This document shows positions 1-10,470 of a stretch of DNA of 64,000 nt, in pieces (position 1 is the first letter of the stretch; each line of letters opens with the position of its first letter). Below the pieces are notes generated by a model. The model was given only the letters and a program-made list of their open reading frames with translations. It was not told the origin of the DNA and did not search any database. The DNA is from Phytophthora quininea (taxonomy: Eukaryota > Oomycota > Peronosporomycetes > Peronosporales > Peronosporaceae). Made by a program: the position numbers and the translations under genes. The stretch covers positions 1 through 64,000 of the forward strand of contig JAAVTG010000440.1 in assembly GCA_011947345.1 (NCBI GenBank), in the 5' to 3' direction.

Positions 1-365
1 TTTGGCGTGATCATGTACGGCGATCCCGCATACGGTGTGGGCGAGCTCATAACGAGCCCATTTCGATCTGTGGATATTACCGGAGACCAGAAGCAGTTCA
101 ATGTTGCGATGAGCAAGGTTCGGGTGTCAATCGAGTGGCTATTTGGTATTGTGAAAAGAAAATGGGCGTTCTTGGACTGGAACAAAAGCACAAAATTCTA
201 TTGACACCGGTTGGACGCATGGTAAGAGTTGCCGTACTGCTGACAAATGCGGCCACGTGCATGGATGGAGGAAACCAAATCAGTTCGTATTTTTCCTGCC
301 GACCACCTCCCTTACGAGATTACTTCTTACCTCCGATTCATACCCGCAGAACTAGCAATGAGTAA
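1..365 (+). pseudogene. Harbinger DDE transposase, C-terminal part (partial)
   Basis: This is the 3' part of a DDE_Tnp_4-type nuclease. It contains the second catalytic aspartate region (YGDPAYG, start of window) and the glutamate region (RVSIEWLFGIVKRKW, about 120-175), both typical of PIF/Harbinger transposases. A run of four A in place of five near 188 breaks the frame; the equivalent at 51,436-51,801 stays open to a stop after a Pro-rich tail. The upstream exons are outside the window. The enzyme would cut and rejoin transposon ends in the nucleus together with the Myb-like partner encoded on the opposite strand. Confidence 0.85.
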
Positions 366-384
366 TGTTACTCCAGGTTGCGCT

Positions 385-1516
385 TCAACAACAGTGCCAA
401 TAACTTGGTCTGTTCTTCACGGTCTTTTGGCGTTGCTCTCTCTTAAACTCCAGGTCCAACTGCCGTCGCTTCGTCCGTTCAGTCTCAATTTGAAGCTTCT
501 TCTCCAGCTCCTTGGCACGGTCAGCTGCAGCTTTTTCTGCTAAGGAATTCTGCACCTGAACAAAGGTCGACATGATGTCGGCTCTATGCTTATTGATTTC
601 GGTAAAAATACCAGCAATTGCGGCGTCTTGCTTCTGCTTCCGTTTGTTGCTCGACGGAGCAGCTTCATTTCCACTTGCGACTGCAGTTCGCTTTCCTAGG
701 CGAGACACTGCAGCCTCTCGCACAACCTCACCAGATGCAACCTTTTCGTGCTCTTTCTTGCTCTTTTTTCTCCTCTTCCGTTGCCGCTTCGTGGTCACTC
801 ACCTTGGTCTTCAACTCGGTCATGAGAACGATGTAATCGTCTTCTTCCTCGTTCGTGCCGGATTTGCGTGCAGATTGACTCTCCCAAACCTCATGCTTCT
901 CCAGCAGAGTCTCGAAGCGGTTTTTGGCTGTCGTTCCTTTAATCGCGTGCATGTTAAAATTCTTACTGGAATTCAGCTTCGCGGCCAACGCATCCCATTG
1001 CTTGCCAACCTCGCCATGCCTAGCTTTGAATGGCTCATCCACATTCACTTGGACGGCAAGCATGTAGTCCTGGAAGGGACCAAATCGACGGCGTTTCTTC
1101 GGCTCAGTGCTTTGGTCGTCCCCAGCTGCAGCAGATCCGTCGTCGTCGTTGTCACGCTCGAAAGCCAGATTGCTGGGCTGGGCAAGAGGAACCTCCGGAA
1201 GATCGGCACTACCTCGTTCGCAGTCTGAGTCGGCAGCACCAAAATCGACGCCGTAGTGCCCGCCATCACTCCCATATGCGCCACTTGCCTCGCTGTCACT
1301 GCTGGATTCGCTACGCTGACGACTACGACGGTCCACTGCCGGTCGCCATGCATGACAGACACCATTCTGCGAGCCGAGAGCGGTTTCCTGCGAGGGTGGC
1401 GACGAAGACGTGAACCTCCAGACGGAAGCAATGTCCTCCATGGCGCGCTTGACAAGCAAAACGATCAGTGAATCTTTTGCCGCGGGATCTTGTACCTCCA
1501 ATAACATATCATTCAA
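385..1516 (-). pseudogene. Harbinger Myb/SANT-like DNA-binding protein (frameshifted)
   Basis: PIF/Harbinger elements usually carry a second ORF for a Myb/SANT-like protein that binds element ends and helps import the transposase. Here it is convergent with the transposase. It opens with a Met at 1,516, passes an acidic and serine-rich stretch, then a basic KKRRRFGPFQDYML segment leading into a SANT-like region (KQWDALAAKLNSS ... AKNRFETLLEKHEVWE). It ends in a long Lys/Glu/Arg-rich coiled coil (about 385-620). The frame is lost at the E/K-rich, homopolymer-rich tract near 728-798, so two overlapping ORFs cover it. The copy at 51,804-52,957 breaks at the same tract but with a different local sequence, which points to sequencing error there. 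Confidence 0.75.
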
Positions 1517-1709
1517 GATCGGATTGAAATTCGCGATTCGTCACCTCTCACCGTTCCGCTATTCCAAACGCCTTTTCGGATAGGAGGGCGAAACCGCCCG
1601 ATTTTGCGAATTTCGGGACGGGAACGAAAGGACGCGGTCGTCAGGTCACCCCTTTATGGCTCGCTATCCGCCAATCGCAAAACAAAACGGGCTTCGAAAG
1701 GTCTCTAAC

Positions 1710-3352
1710 ATTGCGTTAGTGGATGAGTTAGTAGAGAAGACGTATCGGATGGTGGAAGACTTTACGACTACGATGGACGCACGGCATACGTGTTCACTGC
1801 AGACCACGGAATGGGCTTGAAAGGTGCTCACGGTGACGGCGATCCGGCGAATACTCGCACGCCTCTGGTTGTTTGGGGCGCAGGTGTGCAGGGACCAACT
1901 GTTGTTAACAGGGAGGGAAAAGGGTTTGATATTGATCTGCCAACACAGTCACGAGCACAGGTACGAGCTCAGTTACAGGCACAGGAAGAGCAGGAACAGG
2001 CTGCAGTCGGTGAATGGGGAGCGTTGGACAAATTAGTGAGAAAGGATGTGATGCAAGCAGATGTGGCCCCACTTATCAGCGCGCTGTTGGGGTTACCTTA
2101 CCCACGTAATTCCGTTGGCGTACTGCCGTTTTCGTACCTTGCGAAAGGAGCGTACCGTGCAAATGCGGTGCGGTCCAATGCACAGCAGTTATACCTTCAC
2201 GCTTTACGGAAGGAGCAGGAGAAGCGGTCGCGTACGCTGCTGCGATTTGTTCCGTACGGTCCATTCCGTGACCGAGTCCCTGAGCTCTCCCGGGAGCTTG
2301 CACATGGTTACGAAGCGGCTATTCAAAATGATGAAACATTCAACAGCTACGAACGTGTGGAAGTGCTGAGTCAGGAGCTGATTGAAATCTGTCTGGCCAC
2401 GCTAGAGTATTTCCAGAGATACGACTGGTTCTTCTTGTTCAGTATCGTTGTGTTGGGTTATATTGGGTGGATGGTTGTCGTTGGTGTGGCGTATCTACAT
2501 CCCAGAGACTTTAGTGTAGCTTGGTTACTCGGAGTGCATGGCAAGCAGCTGGATATAAAGCTGTGTACTACGATATTTGCGGTTTTTATCTATCTGGCGC
2601 TTGAAGGATCCCCCACAACGTACTATTTGTACGTCTTGTTCCCACTACTTTTTGGCATCTTTGCCTGGAACCACAGAGACTTGATCCGTGACGCGTGGGC
2701 TTTTAATGCAGACAATAACCGTGCCACAACTGGGTGGAAGTGGTGGGCAGAACGCATTTTGATTGTCATGTGTTTGGAGCTTGTCGTCATGGGCTACGAA
2801 CGTCAAGAGATCTTTGGGGTACTTTTCTCGTTGTTAGCGCTGTGGCCACTGGTCGGCAGATCTGCGAGCAATGACCAAAATGAAAGTGAAGATGCTCGTT
2901 GGTCTGGGAAGTTCCCATCACCAAGTCGGTGTTGGTCGGTTAGTTGTTTGCTCATCTCAGTGTTCCCGTATTTACCAGCTGAGTACGGCGAGCACACGGC
3001 ACTGGTGAATATTGGGGCTCTTCTAACCTTGTTATTTGCTGGTGTTGTGTCGAGTTTGACCACCTCCAACCAGCAAAACATTTGGACAAACCCGTCTTTC
3101 ATCGTAAGCACAGCACCATTAGTACTATCGATTGCTACGCTTCATGGCACGATGCAGTACTTGGACGGAAAGCGTAGCAAGTCACCCTGCTTGCTCACAG
3201 CTGCCAACTGGGCGTTGTCTGCTGGGCCGCTAGTGCCCAAGTCAGCATTAACGCTAGTGTACGTGGACCTGTACGCGATTAATGGTATTCTTGCGTATGA
3301 AGACTCATATGGAGTTATAGATCGAGAATTTGGCCCTTTGAAAAAGCTATAG
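1710..3352 (+). pseudogene. PIG-N GPI ethanolamine phosphate transferase 1, C-terminal part (copy A)
   Basis: PIG-N (yeast Mcd4) adds ethanolamine phosphate to the first mannose of the GPI anchor at the ER membrane. The segment resumes after the transposon with IALVDELVEKTYRMVEDF, then the alkaline-phosphatase-fold motif FTADHGMGLKGAHGDGDP (metal-binding DHG and H residues), then about seven hydrophobic membrane segments, typical of the PigN domain. A missing T near 1,763 (three T, four in copy B) shifts the frame; from 1,790 the frame is open to the stop at 3,352. The protein ends well short of the roughly 900 residues usual for the family. The N-terminal half of this copy lies before the window. 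Confidence 0.85.
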
Positions 3353-3538
3353 GGCAGGCAAACTGAAGGTGTTGCGATCCAACGTCATATCTGTACGTCA
3401 TCAAACCGAGGGAGTCTGACAAGAGGCAAACAGCAGCCCTGCACTGTCGACAGGCATTACGCATTTTCGCCAAATGTTTGCCAGTACCTGCAGGCAAATG
3501 GCGGCATTTGACAGGCGAAAGTTTCGGTCCTGGGAATC

Positions 3539-4014
3539 CTATTTTCGGCAGATTCTGGCAGTATTTTCCAAATACCCGCAGGTTAAGATAAATTCCCCAA
3601 GTTTATTCTTTCTGACACTTCTTTCCAGCAAAGCATGTTTTCGTCTGTTTGTCGGCACCAGTTGTCCCCGAAAAGCATTCTTCGCCGTAAAGTGGTTAGA
3701 CCATTGCTCGTACTTCTGCACTACTGGGTCTGTCGGGGCGTACGTGTAGAACTTATTGCCCTTCGCATCGATGGACGCCCTGACCTTCATCCTGGCAAGA
3801 AACGAGTCCTTATTTCCCCTCTCTAAAGCAAATCGACTATCTCTGCGTTGGTCCGGCGTTCAGACTTGGCGGTTGCAAACTTGACTCCAAATTACTTAAC
3901 ATGTCCCCTCTCATCACTGTCGTCATCGTCCGTGACTCGAAGCGAGCACTGATCAACGTTTCCGGCGAATGCCGTGGCGAAGAACACGACCATCAACAGG
4001 TATAACGTGCGCAT
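3539..4014 (-). pseudogene. Decayed RxLR effector gene 1 (copy A)
   Basis: Reading from the Met at 4,014, the first 40 codons give a hydrophobic signal peptide ending FFATAFAG, then a degenerate CSLR in the RxLR position and an acidic DDDDSDER, then a stop. Farther along in another frame (about 3,680-3,790) is a tail KVRASIDAKGNKFYTYAP...VQKYEQWSNH, which matches the C-terminus of the intact effector at 45,788-46,183 in layout (MGIKPSAVDAHGNKFYDV...EKYNYW). The first Arg of RxLR is lost and the frame is broken, so this looks like a dead paralogue. Copy B has the same early stop. Confidence 0.7.
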
Positions 4015-4818
4015 GACGGTTAAAAGGAGAAACAGTCTGCAGTGCTAGCAGGAAAATTCAGGAGTAAATTATCACCGTTTGCCTCCACATTCGATATCTA
4101 CAGCGCCAAACACCGCGCCAATTACTGCCAGAGCTAACATCTAGAGCCATGCACTGAGTTGTCATGCCGCCAGCGCCTCGCAGCTTCTGAAAATACTAAA
4201 TTCTTTGGAATTTGCTGTTCAACTATGTGGCAGTTTGTGGTGGGTTTGGTTCATAACGGCACCCATCGCTCCGCGTGACTGTTGGAGACGACGGCGCTGA
4301 ATGCGGGCAGCCTCCATGCTGCGACCAAGAATGGTGTAAACGCTAAAACCAAGCTGAAGCAAGTCAAGGACGACACCAAGCGGGCACGGACGGACTACCA
4401 GGCTCTGGGCTGGAATAAGTCGTGACACCGTTTTCGCCCAGATGGGGTCAAGCCTTTGACCATCGGCGCAAAACGCATCAAGACTTACAATCCGAAAGAA
4501 ACGAGGAGCTGGTTCGCTACCACAATACGGCATATTGGCCGGAGGCTGACACAAAAACAACAGGTCGTTACGAGCTAAAACATCTCGCACAAAATAATTA
4601 TATCACCCTATTTCGTTGACTGCTGCTGTGTGGATAATAATGCAAGCTCGCACTGTTTCCATTAACAACACTTTACTAGTAGTATTAATTATCACTCAGC
4701 AAATGGTCGTGTTAAAGCAGGACACGGTTTGGATCCCTCAACCGTAGAGCGAAAGTTACAAGGTAGATGAACGAGAAGCCGTCAAATTGTTAATCAACCG
4801 CTTTCTGAAGTCCGAAGA
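4015..4818. other. Spacer between two decayed effector genes; no recognised gene
   Basis: No gene could be identified. The segment 4,219-4,590 is open on the minus strand (123 codons) but resembles nothing known to me. On the plus strand a Lys-rich stretch (KLKQVKDDTKRARTDYQALGW, about 4,355-4,420) reads like protein but is interrupted by stops, so it may be another decayed effector tail. Confidence 0.4.
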
Positions 4819-5248
4819 TCACTGTTTGGTCTTGTGCACGACATCGTACCAGTGATGGTACCTCTGCACCCATGGTTCATCGAAGTCGTAGACATTGCGG
4901 CCATGGAGATTCGTGGACAATGGCTTGACGCCGACCCTGGCGAGAATCGATTCTTCGCTTTCACCCTTTTGATGGAATCGAGCATGTTGACCTCCGCATT
5001 GAACTCTTTGATTTTTGCCTTCACGGCTTGGTACGCTGCTTGGCCCATCGACTTGCCTACTTGGTACCCTCCTTGGACACTCGACTTGGCTGCTTGGTAT
5101 TTGGCGTTCAGGCTCTCCATGCTGGGCAATCCCTCTCTTCGCTGTCGTCGTCGCCAGCGACTCGAAGCGAGCGTCGCTCGGTGCTTCCGGCGAAGGCCGT
5201 GGCGAAGAGCACGACCATGGCAATGGTCAGCAGGTGGAACGCGCGCAT
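4819..5248 (-). pseudogene. Decayed RxLR effector gene 2 (copy A)
   Basis: The Met at 5,248 starts a signal peptide (MRAFHLLTIAMVVLFATAFA) followed by RSLR and DDDSEER, i.e. a textbook RxLR-dEER leader for a protein secreted by an oomycete and moved into host plant cells. The frame is lost just after EER (about 5,125) and again near 4,975; the three frames together cover a lysine-rich body and the C-terminal motif GVKPLSTNLHGRNVYDF...WVQRYHHWYDVVHKT. The intact relative is at 45,788-46,183. Both copies A and B carry the same breaks, so they predate the A/B duplication or are shared assembly sequence. Confidence 0.85.
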
Positions 5249-5288
5249 GGGTCTTGAGATGTAGTAGTGGTTCGTGACGTTGGCTGGT

Positions 5289-5304
5289 GAATTGAAGAAT
5301 GAGG
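5289..5304 (-). promoter_or_regulatory. Oomycete initiator-like core promoter of effector gene 2
   Basis: On the minus strand the sequence is CCTCATTCTTCAATTC, 41 bp upstream of the effector start codon at 5,248. It fits the oomycete Inr plus flanking promoter region consensus (GCTCATTYYNCAWTTT type) at nearly every position. It is unchanged at 46,223-46,238 (intact gene) and 56,730-56,745. Confidence 0.7.
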
Positions 5305-6059
5305 CCTTTGATACCAGTGCCGAACTGTTAACGGGATACAATTCATGTTTGTCGACAGCCGCGATTTGCGTGCACCGAACAGGATCTGCCACGGGAAGAG
5401 GAATGCGGTGAGTATACTCGAAACTATCTTCGTCGATGAGCGCGTGCAACCTGTAGCCGTCGTGAATGATGCTGCGGTTCGTAGCGAATTCCAGTGGCCA
5501 AGACCCGACGAAAGGATGCATTGACAGGCTCTCAATCCATGGACAGAGCTCTTCACTACAGTAATGTGTTTATGATGCTCCAATGTTATCATTCGACTAC
5601 GTGTTTCCCCGGCAGACCTGGACCTGGTCCTGGAACTCCACATTAACCGTATAAAAGCTGTCGAGCTCAGCATTGGGATTTGCTGGTCACGAATCACTAA
5701 CGTATTGTTTTAGATTAGCATTGGCAGTTGCAAGTTGGCGGTGGAAGATGGAGGTTAGTTATGGCGGTGATGCACGTGCACGACGGTGGCGACCATTCAC
5801 GAACTCCCCATGCCATCAACATCTCTGCCCAAGAAGTACGTCCGGCTCACTCCTTTCCAAAAGAAAAGTGATCGCTTTCAATCGGTCAGAAGCTGAAGCT
5901 ATTAACAAAATATCATTACGTTGACGTCACGTCGCAGTCTTTATGGCCCCACCTTTCCAGATTCGCCGAGGAAATGTGATTTCGAGTCAGTGCTGACATA
6001 CACTTTCGACTCAGCAGCTGGCGCTGGCAACAGAATGTCCCTGTTCTGAATACAATACT

Positions 6060-6335
6060 TTACGTTCCAAGTGACAAGGGCCTCCTGGTGGTCCAGTGGG
6101 TTGTGTATACAACTCACGAAGTTCATCCCTCCGGTTGGGGTTCGAGTCCCTGCGGGGGCTGCCGGGCCAAGGGCCTACAGAAAACATCCAGAAGAATGGA
6201 AATGACTAACTTCGCCTTCAAATATCCCAATCAAATTCAATCATCATTCAACACATCAGATTTCAGAATAACAAAGACCCCCAACCATACGAACAACCAG
6301 GAAACAAGTTAAGCATCTCTTACGTTCCAAGTGAC
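6060..6335 (+). mobile_element. tRNA-derived SINE with 16-bp target duplication (copy A)
   Basis: A 244-bp insert (6,076-6,319) sits between two perfect copies of TTACGTTCCAAGTGAC (6,060-6,075 and 6,320-6,335). Its head is tRNA-like: an A box TGGTCCAGTGG at 6,089-6,099 and a B box GGTTCGAGTCC at 6,139-6,149, with a foldable T arm. These are the internal RNA polymerase III promoter elements of SINEs. The tail (6,170-6,319) is unrelated to tRNA and has no coding content. The long target duplication indicates LINE-type retroposition. Confidence 0.85.
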
Positions 6336-6461
6336 TAAACAATACCGGGCCCGTTTACGTCAGCCACCTAAGGGACCGATCAAAGTCTTATTTCTGATCC
6401 TCCGTATATTCATTCCGGGATTTGAATCGCTCACTCAATGTTTGTAATGTCCGTCATTGGG

Positions 6462-6847
6462 AACTCACGCCACAGAAGAAGAAATTTAAGTTGATTAACC
6501 AGTCGGATAAACCGTTTTTCTAGCTACGATCGTATGCTACTTAGTCGTTCTGCTGCTTAGTTTCGTGGAATCCAAACGTGACTTGCTGGTAGTGTGTTTC
6601 GCGGCGCAGGTGGGTCAAAGCCTAACTTCTCCAGAACAGAGGTTACAATTTTGTCGTCAATCCCAAGCTCCGCTGAATGGTGATTGATGAACAGACAGTG
6701 TCGTCGAAAAGAGGACATCACATTTTGGACGCTTGGTATTTCAGCTGTAGTTTCACGGAATAGTATGTCGTTTCTCAATCTCCACGTAGCATGGAACGCG
6801 ATCGCAGTGTGGACTCGCCACAGTAGCAGGAAAACTCACGCCACAGA
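6462..6847 (-). mobile_element. 5'-truncated LINE insertion with 15-bp target duplication (copy A)
   Basis: A 356-bp insert (6,477-6,832) is flanked by AACTCACGCCACAGA (6,462-6,476 and 6,833-6,847). On the minus strand it encodes the end of a LINE ORF2 (HTAIAFHATWRLRNDILF ... VLEKLGFDPPAPRNT, stop at 6,557). The plus-strand LINE fragment at 44,310-44,870 ends with a parallel sequence (TAIVFHATWRLRNDIHF ... VLQKLGFDPPENNT), so the two belong to one family. 5' truncation and a long target duplication are the usual marks of target-primed reverse transcription. Confidence 0.75.
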
Positions 6848-7529
6848 ACTGCGCTACGTTTTCGGTTTTCTGCTCCAGGTCTGACACCAGCTATGCATAC
6901 AAGCGAGCAGATCTCGTTGGTCTCCTCCTTCTTTACCAATGTCCACGCCGCAAAACTCCGTTTAAATAAAATGCCTGGAAGTTTTGTCCGCGAATTCCAC
7001 CGCCGCCAAAGATATAATACTTTCCTTGTCTTTATTGTTGCGTAAGTCTGTAGAGATGGATCGAAAGATGCCGGTCCGCTGGACACAAAGACATCCCTCT
7101 GGGATTTCAGACAAATTTCATCCTGGTATTTTTACACTACGATTCCGGAAAAATATAAACAGCATATATTTTTACATTTGCCTAACCCAAGGAGATCATT
7201 TTTCGTTGTAGTAGGTCGAAATCTAATTTTACCAAAAAGATGTGAGTCGTTAAACTATGTCAATACATCCTGTCATGTTATAAACTTGGGCTACGCGAAT
7301 ACTAAGAGATTTTTTTAAATCCTGGTACCGGTGATATGCTTTTTCGGCATCTAGCGCGAAAGCTTTGCAGCCGCGTCATCTCCCCTCGTGGATATGCGAG
7401 AATATTGGCGGGTTGGCAGCAGTGTTGGTAAAACTATGGTTACATAAAACCAGTCGCGCCAAATACACCAGGCTGGTGTGGCGCTTCGTGGTTTAACTGA
7501 GGTATAGTTGAGGCTGCAGCATTTCGTGT
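6848..7529. repeat. Noncoding spacer with a diverged repeat shared with copy C
   Basis: 6,848-7,020 matches 48,496-48,657 with scattered differences, and 7,022-7,075 resumes matching at about 49,455-49,505. In copy C roughly 0.8 kb of unrelated DNA separates the two parts. No gene was recognised. From 7,080 to 7,320 the DNA is AT-rich. Confidence 0.6.
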
Positions 7530-8200
7530 TTGAGTTGTGTAACAATCTCAGTGGAGAGCTGTCATCTGAGCTCGTTATCTGCTACTCGCGCGCCGCACAG
7601 GAGTCTTGCTCCACCACGCGGAGAAGCCGCCATCAAGCATATCCAGGCACTTGGAATTCCTGATGTAGGTCTGCCGGGCGTCATCGTGTACTGCATCATA
7701 GCAGGATTCAGCAATATCTTTACACTAGGCGAAGAGAAAGTCAAGCTCGAAGGAGCTGGCTTCACCAAGAAGTGCGCGTTGGTCGTTAATGGCGGTCCGC
7801 TTGGCTTCGAGGCTGCCAACGGCACTAGTGCTGTGGAGGCGGTGGTGATGACGACATCGTCGTAATTGACCACGAACCGTTTGTTTTCCTTCTCCACACC
7901 ATCATCCAGATGCATGGGTAGTGATGTCTTGTTTAAGGTGTCGACTAGTGTGAAGCAGCAGTTATGTGGTTTTTGGTGTACAAGTTGGGCGGTGCGAGCT
8001 TGAACTTCTCGATGTTTAGGCGCTCAAAGTACTCGGACAACTACTCGCGATTGTACTGCTGAATGCCCTCCTTGTCGACTAAGACGTTGGCGCAGCGCTT
8101 GGCGGTGTCGTAGGTCTTTAAGCGCACGAGGAAGCGGCGGACATACGGTTGCCGACCACTACGACGACTTCCTTGCGAGAGAGTTCGCCCATGGTGCTAT
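7530..8200. other. Coding-like remnants, not recognised
   Basis: Open frames exist on both strands (plus 7,530-7,865; minus 7,562-7,915). On the minus strand between about 8,190 and 7,950 a protein-like segment (MGELSRKEVVVVV, then RFLVRLKTYDTAKRCANVL and FERLNIEKFKLAPPNLYTKN) appears across frames and is broken by a stop and frameshifts. I do not recognise the family. It is duplicated in copy B. Confidence 0.3.
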
Positions 8201-8286
8201 TTTGAATATTCGGTGACTGTGACCAAATGAAGGAACGATCTTCGAGCCCCAGTGGCGGCGCATCTTTTTGAATGAGGGTGCGATGT

Positions 8287-8690
8287 ATGCGAAATGCTCT
8301 ACTGAATGAAGTGACTCGACATTTGCCGGACAGGATGGTGCTTTTTAGCTAGATTTATCGCGGTGGCACCTCGAACGTGGGGCTTGAGGAGTTTGCGGCG
8401 TTCATGACTGTCGGAGCACCGACTCACCAAAGACGAAGCAACATGTTTCCTACGCATCTGGACCTGCACGGAGACGGCTTTTGTCTCTGGATAATTTCTG
8501 CGCTGCTGAACTAAGCCAACCTGCACAACCACCGACAACGGAGATTGCCAAGCACATCTATTAAGTGTTCGCCATGTTAAACCTCGGCCAGGACGGACGT
8601 TTGACCCAGGAGGACCTGACCGCGTTGGCGCCGGTCCAAAGCAGCACCATGCACGAGCACAATTACACCCGTTTCGGCCCTTCACGAAGT
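8287..8690 (+). pseudogene. EF-hand protein remnant (copy A)
   Basis: Two calcium-binding loop patterns can be read in two plus-strand frames: DLHGDGFCLWII (about 8,458-8,495) and NLGQDGRLTQEDL (about 8,580-8,620), each spaced as in EF-hand pairs and preceded by helix-like sequence (VGLEEFAAFM). In-frame stops occur near 8,358, 8,517 and 8,561. The parent may be a calmodulin-like or EF-hand kinase/phosphatase subunit; too little remains to choose. Confidence 0.45.
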
Positions 8691-8948
8691 GGCTGAGGGT
8701 TCATGAAATGCCACACTTCCAACAAGTGCACAAGTATGATCATCGGTTAGCAGAATTTGGAAGCACATTCGATTCAAGTAAATTGAACCTGGTTGTGCGG
8801 AGCTGTATGTGTCTGCTTGCATAATTCTTGTAGATTAACTTTAGCCCTCGTAAATTTTTCGGGACAGTCGGTTCTTGCGGAAACCTGTCCACAAGGTGAG
8901 GGTTGATTGGGAATGGCTGGGTGTTTGCTGCCGGGATTTCCTCTTTTG

Positions 8949-10470
8949 CTAACGCCGCGATGTTTTTGACCATATCGTCGAATTTTTCTGCCTGATTCTT
9001 TCATCTGTCTCGCTCCTGCTGAGTTCAACGTCATCGGAATTGCTGCATATCGCGTTGGCGTGGTTGCCAAGACGGGTAGCACTAAAGTTTTCGCTAACAT
9101 CACATGAACAGCCCATGTTTGAGGTGGAGCCTCCATCATTTCCGTGACTTTCGCTGGGACCACCGGGATCAACATTATCTGTTTGTAAATCCTGAGAGAT
9201 ATTTAAGCGAGAGAAGACATCTATCCAGTGTTCGAACGCAGCTTCAAATGCGTCATCGTTGCTATCGTCGTCTGATTCATCGTGTTCTCGCTCGAACCGG
9301 TTATCACGTACACTTCTGCGCTCTTCGGGATGCGTAAGCCTTTTCATGGTCGAAGTTGTAGAAGTATCTATGCTGTTGGTGGAAAAATCTAAGTCACGAA
9401 CGTATTTTCGAACTACGGCCACGTTCTTCACCTTCTCCGCGCTCAATCGATTTCGTTTTGCTGTTTGAATAAGTGCTAGCTCGCTAAAGTATCTCTCACA
9501 AGTTACTGTGTTGGCAGCAATAGACAGAACTACAATTGAAACCTCCGGCAGCTTGCTGCGGTGCATATCCACCTGCACGAATCGCCAAAAGCCTTGGATG
9601 GTGCCCACTGTTTTAAACGGTGGCGCATCAATTTCATCCTGCAGCCATTTCACCATATCTGTGAACAAGTTGGAAGTGTCAGTGTGATGATGGCCTTGCG
9701 CATGCAGGCATCTGATGCAGCTCACCAAAACCGCAGCCAGCTCCTTCGGCAGGATCGGCGTCGTCGCCACCAGAACACGCAGCTGAAGGACGCTTACGCA
9801 AGGTCGGCTGTTGGGTTCGACTTGCGTGCTCAAGTCTACTGCAACAGCAACAGCTCTTCCTGGACGGCCTTGGTGGCCGGCGAGAGCGACTACGAGTTAG
9901 TTTAGCAACCTCACTTTGCAACTTGCTTCAAGAGCGACAAGCAACTACCAAATACACGTTGGCTTACGGGAGTTCCAGCTCCCAATTCGTGAGCACGTCA
10001 CAGTCAGGCCCAATTAAGCGACGATAGTAGCATGCAATCCGACACATCGACGACACTTTCGTCATGGGGCCTTCTCCAAAAGTTGCTGCCGCGTTTCGAG
10101 AGTGAGGGGATGGAGAAATAATTTCAGCTGCATTAGTGGTTGCTCGCACAGGTACCAATACTTTTCAGCCGATTTAGAAAGGTTAACGTTGCTGTCCTTG
10201 GCAGCGGCAAACGATGAATAAATGTCGAGGGAGCAAATCACTACATCGGCCAAAGTGTTCTCGTTGCGTTGCAACTTCAGGGAAGCGTACGCAAAAGGCC
10301 GAATAACTTGCTATGCCTCGACCAACGCTTCCCAAAAATAATCTTCACTAAACACCTTCAATTCAGAAGGAAGACCAGTATCTCGAAACGTGTATGCTAG
10401 AACTTGCAGCGATCTACGAACTCGCTGCAAACAACCGAAGCAACCTTGCATATTATTCCAACGTGTCTCC
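8949..10470 (-). pseudogene. hAT-family transposase, C-terminal half (copy A)
   Basis: The minus strand begins near 10,470 with ETRWNNMQGCF, the TRWNS-like motif of hAT transposases. It continues through RPFAYASLKLQRNENTLADVV and YLCEQPLMQLKLFLHP (about 10,290-10,100) and ends with the hAT dimerisation domain (VVLSIAANTVTCERYFSELA ... LSAEKVKNVAVVRKYVRD, about 9,540-9,390). After that comes an acidic, low-complexity tail to the stop at 8,949. An in-frame stop (about 10,313) and frameshifts break it, and the N-terminal zinc finger and DDE core are absent. Its upstream edge abuts the truncated helicase of Helitron 1. Confidence 0.75.

Larger units (their letters stand above)
1..1706 (+). mobile_element. 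PIF/Harbinger transposon, right part (copy A)
   Basis: The window opens inside the transposase gene. The element runs to the terminal motif GGTCTCT ending at 1,706, after which host PIG-N coding sequence resumes at AAC (1,707-1,709). The complete version at 50,351-53,148 shows the inverted terminal repeats and the 3-bp AAC target duplication. Here the left end lies outside the window. Confidence 0.88.

Noticed and set aside
572..1228. Plus-strand 218-codon frame opposite the Myb/SANT-like gene
   Set aside because: It is a shadow of the minus-strand gene, whose frame has recognisable motifs.
3315..3497. Minus-strand 60-codon frame overlapping the end of PIG-N
   Set aside because: Short, overlaps the PIG-N stop region, no motif.
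5227..5697. Long minus-strand open frame (156 codons) over the effector upstream region, repeated in all three copies
   Set aside because: It covers the initiator and promoter region, has no domain and is disrupted by small indels in copy C; better read as upstream regulatory DNA.
5673..5924. Plus-strand 83-codon frame repeated in all three copies
   Set aside because: The frame changes between copies through single-base differences and the composition is not protein-like; kept as noncoding.
6080..6160. Functional tRNA gene
   Set aside because: The A and B boxes are good but the acceptor stem pairs poorly with standard A-box spacing, and the sequence is inside an insert with target duplications; called a SINE.
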